This document shows positions 32,183-41,065 of a DNA stretch of 64,000 nucleotides, piece by piece. The stretch's first letter is position 1, and every line of letters starts with the position of its first letter. Made by a program: the position numbers and the translations under genes. A model generated the notes under the pieces. The model worked only from the letters and a program-made list of their open reading frames with translations. It did no database searches and was not told the origin of the DNA. This stretch comes from Bog-756 sp963769905 (GTDB lineage: Bacteria > Actinomycetota > Acidimicrobiia > Acidimicrobiales > RAAP-2). The DNA is taken from positions 930,001 to 994,000 of the forward strand of contig CAVYNG010000002.1 in NCBI GenBank assembly GCA_963769905.1. Direction: 5' to 3'.

Positions 32183-34201
32183 ATGACCACCACCGGGGTC
32201 CCGCCTGCGCCCGCCCGCGCGCGCCCGGAGCCGAGCTCGGGCACGCCACACAAGGACCGGGCCGCCGCGCCGGCCCGCCGAGACCGGGCTGCACGGCACC
32301 GGGCCACCCTTCTCGCCGCGGTCGGCTACCTCGGCCTCGCGATCGGTCTCTGGTCGCACGTCTGGACATCGCATCCCGCGTCGACGACGACCTGCGGCTG
32401 CGGTGACAGTTCGCTGTTCACCTGGTTCCTCGCTTGGCCGGCCACCGCCCTCGCCCACGGCCTCGACCCGTTCTTCACGACCGCGATGGGCTACCCGCAC
32501 GGAGTGAACCTGCTCGCCAACACGAGCGAGCCGGCCCTCGGTCTCCTCCTCGCACCGGTGACGTGGCTCTTCGGGCCGATCGTCACCTTGAACGTGGCGC
32601 TCACCCTCGCGCCGGCACTCTCGGCACTCGCCACGTTCGTCCTCCTCCGGCGGTGGGTGCGCTGGGCGCCGGCGGCGTTCGCGGGCGGGCTGCTCTACGG
32701 GTTCTCACCCTTCGTCCTGGTCGCGCTCGCCGACGCCCACCTGATGCTCGCCATGGCAGCCGTGCCGCCGCTCGTCGTGGCCTGTCTCGACGAGGTGCTG
32801 TTCCGCCAGCGCGCCCGGCCGGCCAGGGCCGGTGTGCTGCTCGGTCTCCTCGTCACACTCCAGTTCTTCGTCGGGACCGAGGTCCTCGCGATGATGCTCG
32901 TCCTCGGCACGCTCTGGCTCGGCGTGGTGGTCGTCGTCACAGCGCTCGCGTGGCCCGGTGTCCTGCGCCGCCACCTCCGGTATGCCTCGACCGCGCTCGG
33001 TTCCGCCGCGGTGACCGCCGGTGTCCTGCTCGCCTACCCGGTGTGGTTCGCGCTGGCAGGTCCGGGCCACCTGTCGGGCCTCGTATGGCCTGGCCTCCAC
33101 GTCGCACGGGCCGGGAACGGTCTCGGCGACTACCTCCTCCCGGCACCGCCGATCGCCACCGGGTTCTTCGGACCCGCGATGAGCCGGATCATCGGGGGCG
33201 CCCAGGGCCCGATCCTCTCTTCGCAGTACCTCGGGTTCGGGATCCTCGCCGTGGTCGCCGGTGGGCTGGTCGTCTGGCGTCGCGACCGGCGACTCTGGGC
33301 GTTCGCCTCGCTCGCGGCGGTGTCGGTGGTGCTCTCGCTCGGAGTGCGCGACGGCCCGTGGTCACCGTGGGCGCTCTTCGCGCGCCTTCCCCTGCTCGAC
33401 AACGTCTCGCCCAGCCGCTTCGCGCTCCTCACCGATCTCGCCGTCGCGGCGCTCGTCGCGCTCGTCGTCCAGCATGTCTACGACGCGGTTCGAGCCTCGG
33501 CCGCGCGGGTCCGCCCCGCTCACGGCCGCGTCCGAGAGCGCACCCCGGCTTTCGTCGCGGGCTTGGCGGTCGCGGCGGTTGCGATCGTGCCTCCGGCCGC
33601 CTACCTCGCGACGAGCATCCCGATCACCACCCAGCCGGTGCTCGTTCCCAGCTGGTTCCGGGCGGTCGGGCCCCACCTCGACCCGAACCAGGTGGTCCTG
33701 GTCCTGCCCGCACCCTTCGGAGGGACCCAGAGCGCGATGACCTGGCAGGCGGTCGACCGGATGCATTTCTCGATGGCCGGGCAGGGGGGCCCGGGGGGAG
33801 TCCTCGAGCGCGCCGGCGGGGCCCACGCAGGTCAACAGGAGCTCGCGGAGACCTCGTTCTACTTCGGCAACGGCACGGTGACCCCAGCGGGTGTCGCCGC
33901 GGTGAGGACCGCACTCGCCTCGTGGCGAGTGACGACGGTGGTCGTTCCCGATCAACCGGAACTTCCCGCGTACGAACGGATCCGGTCGGTGACCGTGGCC
34001 GCGACACTCATGACCGCGGCCACCCGCGAGCCGCCGGAGCTCCGCTCCGGCGCCTGGGTCTGGACAAGTGTGCGCACCGCGGTCGCGACGTCGTCGGCCG
34101 TTTCCCCGCTGATCGCCCGCTGTACCCTCCACATCTCGTACCGAGGGGCCCCTGCGGTCCGGTCTGCCACCTCCTGCGCACTGGCATCCCTCCGGCAGTG
34201 A
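32183..34201 (+). CDS. Polytopic membrane protein, GT-C glycosyltransferase-like topology
   Basis: 672 residues from the ATG at 32183 (GGTGAGGG upstream). About 11 hydrophobic helices from residue 45 to 490 are followed by a soluble C-terminal domain of about 180 residues. The first outer loop contains CGCGDSSLFTWFLAWP and the repeat MGYPHGVNLL, in the place where GT-C enzymes carry a catalytic acidic residue. The architecture resembles YfhO/mannosyltransferase-like proteins that use lipid-linked sugars. No firm family match. The stop overlaps the next start by GTGA. Confidence 0.72.
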   Translation: MTTTGVPPAPARARPEPSSGTPHKDRAAAPARRDRAARHRATLLAAVGYLGLAIGLWSHVWTSHPASTTTCGCGDSSLFTWFLAWPATALAHGLDPFFTTAMGYPHGVNLLANTSEPALGLLLAPVTWLFGPIVTLNVALTLAPALSALATFVLLRRWVRWAPAAFAGGLLYGFSPFVLVALADAHLMLAMAAVPPLVVACLDEVLFRQRARPARAGVLLGLLVTLQFFVGTEVLAMMLVLGTLWLGVVVVVTALAWPGVLRRHLRYASTALGSAAVTAGVLLAYPVWFALAGPGHLSGLVWPGLHVARAGNGLGDYLLPAPPIATGFFGPAMSRIIGGAQGPILSSQYLGFGILAVVAGGLVVWRRDRRLWAFASLAAVSVVLSLGVRDGPWSPWALFARLPLLDNVSPSRFALLTDLAVAALVALVVQHVYDAVRASAARVRPAHGRVRERTPAFVAGLAVAAVAIVPPAAYLATSIPITTQPVLVPSWFRAVGPHLDPNQVVLVLPAPFGGTQSAMTWQAVDRMHFSMAGQGGPGGVLERAGGAHAGQQELAETSFYFGNGTVTPAGVAAVRTALASWRVTTVVVPDQPELPAYERIRSVTVAATLMTAATREPPELRSGAWVWTSVRTAVATSSAVSPLIARCTLHISYRGAPAVRSATSCALASLRQ

Positions 34202-34956
34202 ACGGCACGCGTCCGACTCGCCCCCTGCGTCGGCGGGTGGCGGTGGTCGCGGTCGGCGTCGCGGTCGCGGTGGGCGGGGCGATCGTGCTCACCCAGTTGG
34301 TGAGGACCGGGGGTCGGACCTCTCCGCGCGCGGCAGTGCCGACGACGGAGCGCGCCGCCGCGAGCAAGCCGGCACCGGTCACGACGACGACCACTACGAC
34401 GACGCCGGCGACCACTACGACCGACCCTGGTGCGCTGCCGCAGACCAGGGCGCTCCCGACCACGACGACACCGGGCTTCCCTACTCGCATGGCCGCGCTC
34501 TGGAGCGGTGTGACGACCGGCATCTCTGTCGACGCCTTGCCTGCCTTCTTCCCCGAGGCCGCCTACGTCCAGCTGAAGGACGTCGGCGACCCGCAGGGCG
34601 ACTTCACGAACCGGCTCGAAGAGGAGTACGAGGAGGACGTCGCGGCCGCGCACCAGCTCCTCGGAGCCGACGCCGCGGCGGCGCGCTACCTCGGTGTGGA
34701 CGTCGACGAGGCGTACGCGCATTGGGTCCCGCCGGGAGTCTGCGACAACGGGATCGGCTACTACGAGGTGCCGAACTCCCGCGTGGTCTATTCGGTCGGC
34801 GGCCAGCTCGGGTCCTTCGGGATCGCGTCGATGATCTCGTGGCGAGGCGAGTGGTATGTCGTGCACCTGGGCGCGATTTTGCGTTCGGGTGCCGGGGGGA
34901 CGGTCGACAGCCCGCAAACGGGACCCGGCGTCCCCACCTACTCGTCGACGTGCTGA
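34198..34956 (+). CDS. Membrane-anchored secreted protein with Thr-rich linker
   Basis: 252 residues from a GTG that overlaps the upstream stop by 4 nt. One N-terminal signal-anchor helix (VAVVAVGVAVAVGGAIVL, about 14-31) is followed by a Thr/Pro linker (TTTTTTTTPATTTT) and an extracellular domain from about 95. That domain contains YVQLKDVGDPQGDF, GVCDNGIGYYEVPNSRVVYSVGG and SMISWRGEWYVVHLG. No family recognised. The coupling to the polytopic membrane protein suggests they work together at the cell surface. Confidence 0.78.
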   Translation: MNGTRPTRPLRRRVAVVAVGVAVAVGGAIVLTQLVRTGGRTSPRAAVPTTERAAASKPAPVTTTTTTTTPATTTTDPGALPQTRALPTTTTPGFPTRMAALWSGVTTGISVDALPAFFPEAAYVQLKDVGDPQGDFTNRLEEEYEEDVAAAHQLLGADAAAARYLGVDVDEAYAHWVPPGVCDNGIGYYEVPNSRVVYSVGGQLGSFGIASMISWRGEWYVVHLGAILRSGAGGTVDSPQTGPGVPTYSSTC

Positions 34957-34990
34957 GCGGCCGGGCGACGGCCGGTCCTAGTCTCGGTCC

Positions 34991-36697
34991 ATGGCGACCG
35001 AGACCCAGCGCGGCCGAGCCGATCTGGCCCGGTGGGTCGACTCACGGCCAGGCAACTACTACCTCGCGTCGCCCAACCTGCAGTCGGTCCTCACCCACCG
35101 GGCCGGACCGGTTCGCGCCGAGGTTGCCACGCCCTCCCTCCGCGAGTTCGGACAGGCGATGGCCGAGGTCGTCGAGCCGGCGGTCGCGACCCTCGAGCGT
35201 CACCGCGAGTTCCCCGCCCACGTGCCCTTCGACCCGATCGGCAGGCCGATCGAGGCGATCGAGTTCCACCCCGACCATCGACGCGCGGGGCGGGCGGTCT
35301 GGGGCTCGGGCCTGCTGGCGGTCAACCGGCAAGGGCGGGGCGCGTTCGAGCAGGCGGCACTCTTCTACCTCTTGTCGCTGGCCGGCGAGGGTGGGCACAG
35401 CTGCCCGGCCGTCTGCACCGCGGGACTTGCGCGGGCGATCGAACGGCGTGGCTCCACTGCGATGCAGGAGCAGTACCTCCCCGGGCTCTTCGAGGTGGAC
35501 TACGACCGCAGCCTGCGGGGATCACAATTCCTCACCGAGGTCCAGGGTGGTTCCGATGTCGGTGCGAACGTGGCGCGGGCGGTGCCGGACGCGGTGGATT
35601 CCTCCGCATGGCGCATCACCGGCGAGAAGTGGTTCTGCTCGGTCGCGGACGCCGAGCTGTTTGCAGTCACCGCACGCCCGGAGGGAGCCGAAGGAGGGAC
35701 CCGCGGTCTCGGGTGCTTCCTCGTCCCTCGCCAACTCGACGGTGCGAGTCCGAATGGCTTCCGCATCCGCCGATTGAAGGACAAGCTCGGCACCCGCTGT
35801 CTCGCGTCCGCGGAGATCGACTTCGACGGCGCCCTCGCCTGGCCGATCGGCCCGGTCGCCGACGGGTTCCACGTCGCGGTCGAGGAGTTCCTCAACACCT
35901 CGCGATGGCTCAATGCAGTCGGGTCGACCGGGCTGATGCGGCGGGCGTATCTCGAAGCCTCCTCGTTCGCCCGGTACCGGTGCGCATTCGACCGACCGAT
36001 CGCCTCCTTTTCTGCGGTCCGCCAGCAGCTGGCCACCATGAAGACCGAGGAGCACGCGGCACTCGCTTCTACGTTTGCGCTCACCGGTCTCCTCGACCGC
36101 GTCGATCGAGGAGACGCCACCGAAACGGAAAGCGCCGCCTACCGCGTGCTGGTCAACGCCAACAAGTTCGTCACCTCCATCGTCGCGACCGACGTCGTGC
36201 ACCGCGGGATCGAAGTACTGGGCGGCAACGGCACCATCGAGACCTTCTCGCCACTCCCGCGCCTCTACCGCGACGCGATCGTGTACGAGAGCTGGGAGGG
36301 GACTCACAACGTGCTCTGCGCGCAGGTACAGCGCGACGCGGTGCGCCACGGAGTGCTCGACCCCTTCGTCGCGTGGATTCGCGACGAGCTGTCCGCAGCG
36401 CCCTCGGAGGACGCGGACCGGGTCGGGGCCGCCCTGGAGGCGCTCGACGACCCGATTCGGCGCGCCCTCGCCGATCCGGTGTGGGGAGCCGCCCACTTCC
36501 GTGCGCAGCTCGAACGGCTGACACGGGCGGCGCAGGCGGCGTGCCTGCTCGCCGAGGCCGCCGCGGGCGGCAACGCGGAGAAGCCGGCGGTCGCCTCCTA
36601 CTTCGTCCGCCGTCACCTCGCTACCGACATCGAACCGGAGGCCGATCCCGGCTGGAGCGATCTCGTCGACGCGGTGCTCGGCGACGACCTCGGCTGA
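34991..36697 (+). CDS. Acyl-CoA dehydrogenase, AidB-like long subfamily
   Basis: 568 residues, longer than the standard 380-400 of acyl-CoA dehydrogenases. FAD-binding and active-site regions are visible: FLTEVQGGSDVGANVA (the TEPxxGSD-like loop), WRITGEKWFCSVADAELFAVTARPEG, a central LKDKLGTR segment and the C-terminal EVLGGNGTIETFSPLPRLYRDAIVYESWEGTHNVLCAQ that is characteristic of the AidB/DNA-alkylation-response branch. It would oxidise acyl-CoA or a related substrate. It stands 34 nt after the secreted-protein gene and 56 nt before glycerate kinase. Confidence 0.9.
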   Translation: MATETQRGRADLARWVDSRPGNYYLASPNLQSVLTHRAGPVRAEVATPSLREFGQAMAEVVEPAVATLERHREFPAHVPFDPIGRPIEAIEFHPDHRRAGRAVWGSGLLAVNRQGRGAFEQAALFYLLSLAGEGGHSCPAVCTAGLARAIERRGSTAMQEQYLPGLFEVDYDRSLRGSQFLTEVQGGSDVGANVARAVPDAVDSSAWRITGEKWFCSVADAELFAVTARPEGAEGGTRGLGCFLVPRQLDGASPNGFRIRRLKDKLGTRCLASAEIDFDGALAWPIGPVADGFHVAVEEFLNTSRWLNAVGSTGLMRRAYLEASSFARYRCAFDRPIASFSAVRQQLATMKTEEHAALASTFALTGLLDRVDRGDATETESAAYRVLVNANKFVTSIVATDVVHRGIEVLGGNGTIETFSPLPRLYRDAIVYESWEGTHNVLCAQVQRDAVRHGVLDPFVAWIRDELSAAPSEDADRVGAALEALDDPIRRALADPVWGAAHFRAQLERLTRAAQAACLLAEAAAGGNAEKPAVASYFVRRHLATDIEPEADPGWSDLVDAVLGDDLG

Positions 36698-36753
36698 ACG
36701 GTCGCGACGGTGCATCCCGCCTGCCGGTGGCCGACGCCGCAGCGGCCGGTCTG

Positions 36754-37781
36754 ATGCCGCACCTCGTCGCCGCGCCCGACAAGTTCCGGGGGAGCGCCAC
36801 CGCGAGCGAGGTCGCCCACGCGATCGCGCGGGGGTCGGTGTCCGCCGGATGGAGCGCCGTCGAGCTGCCGCTCTCCGACGGGGGAGAAGGGCTGCTCGAC
36901 GCGCTGGCCGCCCCGGACACCCGCCTCGCGCGACCGAGGTGACCGGACCCGACAGGCGGGAGGTCCGCGCGTCGTGGGAGCTCGCGGGGAACCGGGCGAT
37001 CATCGAGATGGCCCAGGCCTCCGGACTCGCCCTCGCGGGTGGCGCGTCCGGCAACGACCCGGTCGGCGCCACCACTCGTGGCACCGGCGAGCTGATCGTT
37101 GCCGCGGCGCGCGCGGTGGGCAGCGGGGGGACGGTGGTGGTCGGGCTCGGGGGGTCGGCGACGACCGACGGCGGGGTCGGGGCGCTCGAAGCGGTGGAGG
37201 AGGCCGGCGGACTGGGCGGGGTCACGGTGGTCGGCGCATGCGACGTGACGACCAGGTTCCTCGACGCAGCCGCGCGGTTCGGTCCTCAGAAGGGAGCCGA
37301 TGGAGAACAAGTCGCACTCCTCGGCGATCGCCTGGTCTCGCTCGCGGAGCGCTATCGCGCGGAGTACGGAGTGGACGTGTGCGAGGTCGCCGGGTCCGGC
37401 GCAGCCGGGGGGCTCGGGGGAGCGATCCTGGCGATGGGAGGAGAGCTGCGATCGGGATACGCGCTCGTCGCGGAGCTGGTCGGGCTCCGGTCTGCCATCG
37501 CGGGTGCGGATCTGGTGGTGACCGGCGAGGGACGGCTCGACGGGCCCTCGTTCGAGGGCAAGGTCGTCGGCGGCGTCCTCGCGGACTCGACGGACCTCGG
37601 AGTGCCGGTGGTCGCGATCGTGGGGCAGGCGTCTGCCGACGCGGCTGCCATCGCACGCACAAAGACTGCGGAGCTCGTCGTGCTCTCCGAGCGCTTCGGA
37701 TTGAGTCGTGCGATGGGAGACGCCGCGGCCTGCGTGGAAGAGGTCGCCGGCGAGCTGCTCCCGCTCAGGTCTACCGAGTGA
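36754..37781 (+). pseudogene. Glycerate kinase (GlxK/GckA type), frameshifted
   Basis: Two adjoining frames make one glycerate kinase. The N-terminal part from the ATG at 36754 (PHLVAAPDKFRGSATASEVAHAIARG, LPLSDGGEGLLDAL) ends at a TGA near 36942. The remainder continues in another frame from about 36915 (TEVTGPDRREV, GLGGSATTDGGVGALEA, CDVTTRFLDAA, FGPQKGAD, VTGEGRLDGPSFEGK) to 37781. A single missing base at about 36910-36935 explains the break. The intact enzyme phosphorylates glycerate in glyoxylate/serine metabolism. Either a recent mutation or a sequencing error; the downstream frame is otherwise unspoiled. Confidence 0.82.
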
Positions 37782-37801
37782 AGCGGCAGCCCACAATGGT
37801 C

Positions 37802-37935
37802 GCGGTGCGTACGCCCTGCTAAGGTCGAAGACACAACAAAGCGGGTTCTGGGGAAGCCGGTCGAATTCCGGCACTGGTCCGCAACCGTGGGTGGTGGGCA
37901 AAGGCCCATCACGAGTCGGGATGCCGGAGCACCGC
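37802..37935 (+). ncRNA. Cobalamin (B12) riboswitch aptamer
   Basis: The conserved cobalamin-riboswitch core is present: GGGAAGCCGG (37851-37860), the GCCGG...CCGGC stem, GGTCCGCAACCGTG (37876-37889, matching the CCCGCAACNGT signature) and a B12-box-like AGTCGGGATGCC (37914-37925). A 7-bp closing stem pairs GCGGTGC (37802-37808) with GCACCGC (37929-37935). A further stem lies at 37892-37910. It precedes two surface-protein genes and a complete ECF transporter, consistent with B12-repressed uptake. Confidence 0.9.
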
Positions 37936-37978
37936 TCGTTGAGCGCCTACCGTCGAGAACTGCGGCAAGGGCTCGGTC

Positions 37979-38037
37979 ACCCACGGGCCCGCGGGGTCCG
38001 TGCGGCTGGGTCGTTGCCCGGAAACGAGGAACGACCC
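37979..38037 (+). promoter_or_regulatory. Riboswitch expression platform: switchable ribosome-site hairpin
   Basis: GGGTCGTT (38008-38015) and AACGACCC (38030-38037) form a perfect 8-bp hairpin directly before the ATG at 38038, with the GAGG ribosome site (38026-38029) in its loop against the stem. An alternative stem pairs ACCCA (37979-37983) with TGGGT (38007-38011), which uses the left arm of the first hairpin. The two structures exclude each other, as expected for translational control by B12. Confidence 0.65.
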
Positions 38038-40122
38038 ATGCACGTCAAGCGCCTCCTAGCGTCCACACTGCTGGGTGCGTGCGTCGCCACTGCCGTCGCG
38101 GCACCGCCGGCAGCCGAAGCAGCGCCCCCGAGCCACCATTCGATGGCACCGTCGCCACTCGCGAGGGCCGACTCGGCCCAGCTCGGTGCCGGCTGGCTGG
38201 CCGGCCAGCTCACCCCCGGCGGGTACCTCCCGTCGGAGACCACGCCGGGACAGCCCGACCTGATCGCGACCGCCAACGCGGTGCTCGCATTCGCCAGCGC
38301 CGGCATGCGGTCTCCGGCGAGCCGAGCACTCGCCTACCTCCAAGGACACGTCGACCAGTACGTCGCGGTGGACGGCGCGGACGGACCGGGTCAACTCGCG
38401 GTCTTGATCCTCGGCGCGCACGCCCTTGGGGTCGATCCGCGCGCCTTCGGCGGGAGCGATCTGGTGTCCCGACTGCTCGCGACGCAACGGACCTCGGGTC
38501 CGGACCTCGGGCTCTTCGGCGTGCAGGCTCCGACCTTCGACGGCGCGTACCGGCAGGGGCTCGCCCTTTCCGCACTTGCCGGCGAGGGAGTCCTCGGGAC
38601 GGCTCCGGTTCGGAACGCGGAGACATGGCTCACCGGACAGCAGTGCCCCGACGGGGGGTGGACGAGCTACATCACCGTGAGCAATCCCTGCAACGGAAGT
38701 CCTGCCTCCTTCGAGGGCCCCGACACCAACTCGACCGCGCTGGCGGTCGTCGGCCTCGAGGCACAGGGCGCACTCTCCAACCCGGCCGCCTCTGCAGCGC
38801 TCGGCTTCATCGTCGGAGCGGAGGACGCCGACGCCGGCTGGGGGTTCTTCCCCAACGCGCCCGGGGCACCCGGTTCGACCGACCCCGACTCGACAGCCCT
38901 CGTCATCCAGGCCGTGCTCGCGCTCGGGCGATCGCCTGAGGAGGCTCCCTTCCTGGTCGGCGGATCGAACCCCTACGCCACGCTGCTCGCTTTCCAGCTC
39001 TCGGCGGGATCAGGTCGTGGAGCGTTCACCTTCCCCGGGACGCCGGGGCCCGACACCCTTGCCACCTATCAGGCGGTCCCTGCGGCCGCTGGGGTGGCCG
39101 TCCCGTTCGCCTCGACCGCGATCAGTGCACACGTCTCCGACGGCCCGACGACGTCCTCCTTCACCGCCTCGGTCACGGCGTCGTTCGGGACACCGGGGGG
39201 GACGGTGACGTTCTCGATCGGTGGCGCGGCACTCTGCACCGGGGCGGTCATGAGTGGGCAGTCGGTCTGCAACGCCCTCTCCCCGGTGAAGGGTGCCGTG
39301 GTCACCGCGACCTACACGGGTGAGCCCTTCTTCGGGGTCTCGAGCGTGATCGCCTCACAGGGCTACTGGCTGGTCGCGGCCGACGGCGGGATCTTCGCCT
39401 ACGGCGACGCCGCGTTCGCCGGCTCCCACGGCGGTTCGCCGCTCAACGCGCCGATCGTCGGGATGGCCGCGAGCGCGGACGGCGGCGGCTACTGGCTGGT
39501 CGCGGCCGACGGAGGGATCTTCGCCTACGGCGACGCCGCGTTCGCCGGCTCCCACGGCGGTTCGCCGCTCAACGCGCCGATCGTCGGGATGGCCGCGGGC
39601 GCGGACGGCGGCGGCTACTGGCTGGTCGCGGCCGACGGAGGGGTGTTCGCCTACGGCGACGCCGCGTTCGCCGGCTCCCACGGCGGTTCGCCGCTCAACG
39701 CGCCGATCGTCGGGATGGCCGCGAGCGCGGACGGCCGCGGCTACTGGCTGGTCGCGGCCGACGGCGGGATCTTCGCCTACGGCGACGCCGCGTTCGCCGG
39801 CTCCCACGGCGGTTCGCCGCTCAACGCGCCGATCGTCGGGATGGCCGCGAGCGCGGACGGCCGCGGCTACTGGCTGGTCGCGGCCGACGGAGGGGTGTTC
39901 GCCTACGGCGACGCCGCGTTCGCCGGCTCCCACGGCGGTTCGCCGCTCAACGCGCCGATCGTCGGGATGGCCGCGAGCGCGGACGGCCGCGGCTACTGGC
40001 TGGTCGCGGCCGACGGAGGGGTGTTCGCCTACGGCGACGCCGCGTTCGCCGGCTCCCACGGCGGTTCGCCGCTCAACGCGCCGATCGTCGGGATGGCCGC
40101 GAACGCCGGTCCGCTCTCCTGA
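38038..40122 (+). CDS. Secreted alpha/alpha-toroid protein with six 42-residue surface repeats, B12-regulated
   Basis: 694 residues. A signal peptide (MHVKRLLASTLLGACVATAVAAPPAAEA) is followed by an alpha/alpha-toroid domain at about 40-350 (GWLAGQL, LIATANAVLAF, WLTGQQCPDGGWTSY, DTNSTALAVVGLEAQG, DSTALVIQAVLALG), the fold shared by squalene-cyclase-like proteins and the B12-binding alpha domain of intrinsic factor/transcobalamin. An Ig-like stretch (about 355-440) follows, then six near-identical repeats starting GYWLVAADGG. It is the first gene after a cobalamin riboswitch, with GAGG 8 nt upstream, and is followed within 20 nt by a DUF4430-like gene. Proposed role: extracellular corrinoid capture. 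Confidence 0.85.
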   Translation: MHVKRLLASTLLGACVATAVAAPPAAEAAPPSHHSMAPSPLARADSAQLGAGWLAGQLTPGGYLPSETTPGQPDLIATANAVLAFASAGMRSPASRALAYLQGHVDQYVAVDGADGPGQLAVLILGAHALGVDPRAFGGSDLVSRLLATQRTSGPDLGLFGVQAPTFDGAYRQGLALSALAGEGVLGTAPVRNAETWLTGQQCPDGGWTSYITVSNPCNGSPASFEGPDTNSTALAVVGLEAQGALSNPAASAALGFIVGAEDADAGWGFFPNAPGAPGSTDPDSTALVIQAVLALGRSPEEAPFLVGGSNPYATLLAFQLSAGSGRGAFTFPGTPGPDTLATYQAVPAAAGVAVPFASTAISAHVSDGPTTSSFTASVTASFGTPGGTVTFSIGGAALCTGAVMSGQSVCNALSPVKGAVVTATYTGEPFFGVSSVIASQGYWLVAADGGIFAYGDAAFAGSHGGSPLNAPIVGMAASADGGGYWLVAADGGIFAYGDAAFAGSHGGSPLNAPIVGMAAGADGGGYWLVAADGGVFAYGDAAFAGSHGGSPLNAPIVGMAASADGRGYWLVAADGGIFAYGDAAFAGSHGGSPLNAPIVGMAASADGRGYWLVAADGGVFAYGDAAFAGSHGGSPLNAPIVGMAASADGRGYWLVAADGGVFAYGDAAFAGSHGGSPLNAPIVGMAANAGPLS
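39361..40116 (+). repeat. Six tandem 126-bp repeats coding GYWLVAADGG units
   Basis: Units begin at 39361, 39487, 39613, 39739, 39865 and 39991, each 126 bp (42 codons) and almost identical in DNA. Variation is limited to a few positions, such as Ile or Val in GG(I/V)FAYGDA and Gly or Arg near the unit end. Such repeats look like blades or strands of a surface domain. The near-identity implies recent expansion or homogenisation. Confidence 0.95.
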
Positions 40123-40135
40123 ACGGCGAGTGGCA

Positions 40136-41065
40136 ATGTTGAGCCGGGTCCGCGCGCGGCTCCTGACGTCCGCGCTGATAGTTGGTGCCGCGTCGGCAGC
40201 ACTGTCACTGGCCGGCCCCGACGCGCTGATCCCCTTCAAGGACGCGGCCGCGGCCGCGGCGACCGTCGGCGTGGCCTTCGTGGTCGACAGCGGCTCGGGA
40301 GCACCGGTGGTCGGCTGTGTCCGCGTGCCTGCGAGCGACAACGGGTACGCATCGCTCGCCGCGTTCACCGGACAGGAGCATCTCGCCGCTCCGATCTACA
40401 ACTCGAGCGGACTCTTGTGTTCGATCGGCGGGATCCCCGCGAGCGGCTGCGGCCAACAGGTGGGGAGTGGCTACGACTACTGGTCGTACTGGCACGGTGC
40501 GACCGGAACCTGGGTCTACTCAGAGGTCGGTGCGTTCGCTGCCGTGCAGCCAGGCGACGTCGAAGGCTGGCGCTACGAGAACCCCGGGCACGCGAACCCG
40601 AACGACCCGCCGCCCGCCTCGGCACCGGACTACGCGGCGATCTGCACGACTGCATCGTTGCCGGCCTCCTCCGGCCCTTCGGCGAGCTCGCCAACCACCC
40701 CGTCGGGCTCGAGTGGTCCGTCGGGTCGCGGCACCGATTCGGGCAGCTCGACCCCGACCGGCACGCCCGCGGGTCCGACGGTCACGACCGTGACCACGGC
40801 CGCATCGGCCGCGCACCCGACGGGGACGAGCGGCGGTCGTCCGAACCCGGCCACGCCGGGAGGGGTGACCGGTGGCTCGTCGACCACGACCGCGCCGGCC
40901 TCGACCTCCGCGGGTCGGGCCGCGGCGCTCGGCGCACCGCGGGCTCCGGTGGGCCATGACGGCAGCGGGGGGTCGGCCGCACCCCTCCTGATCGGCGGGG
41001 TTCTCGTCGCTGCTCTCGCCGCCGCGGCCGGGTGGCGCTGGCGACGGCGTCCGAACGCACCATGA
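40136..41065 (+). CDS. Membrane-anchored DUF4430-like (transcobalamin beta-domain-like) protein
   Basis: 309 residues from the ATG at 40136 (a GTG at 40130 is possible). A signal sequence is followed by a domain of about 130 residues with the DUF4430 pattern: CSIGGIPASGCG, YDYWSYWHGATGTWVYSEVGA and QPGDVEGWRYENPG. Then come about 110 residues of Ser/Thr/Pro/Gly linker and a C-terminal helix (APLLIGGVLVAALAAAAGW) with a basic tail, so it is anchored facing outward. DUF4430 is the fold of the smaller, B12-capping domain of intrinsic factor. It lies between the toroid gene and ecfT under the cobalamin riboswitch. Its stop overlaps the ecfT start. Confidence 0.82.
   Translation: MLSRVRARLLTSALIVGAASAALSLAGPDALIPFKDAAAAAATVGVAFVVDSGSGAPVVGCVRVPASDNGYASLAAFTGQEHLAAPIYNSSGLLCSIGGIPASGCGQQVGSGYDYWSYWHGATGTWVYSEVGAFAAVQPGDVEGWRYENPGHANPNDPPPASAPDYAAICTTASLPASSGPSASSPTTPSGSSGPSGRGTDSGSSTPTGTPAGPTVTTVTTAASAAHPTGTSGGRPNPATPGGVTGGSSTTTAPASTSAGRAAALGAPRAPVGHDGSGGSAAPLLIGGVLVAALAAAAGWRWRRRPNAP

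Noticed and set aside
32434..34197. Plus-strand frame overlapping the polytopic membrane protein
   Set aside because: Basic, low-complexity shadow. Only its last part, from the GTG at 34198, encodes a plausible secreted protein, which is annotated separately.
36910..36942. Programmed frameshifting in glycerate kinase
   Set aside because: No slippery heptamer, SD-like stimulator or downstream hairpin at the break. A simple indel is the better explanation.
39355..40368. Minus-strand repeat-containing frame, and the idea that the 126-bp array is a CRISPR
   Set aside because: Units are contiguous coding repeats in the plus-strand frame with no unique spacers; the minus frame merely mirrors them.
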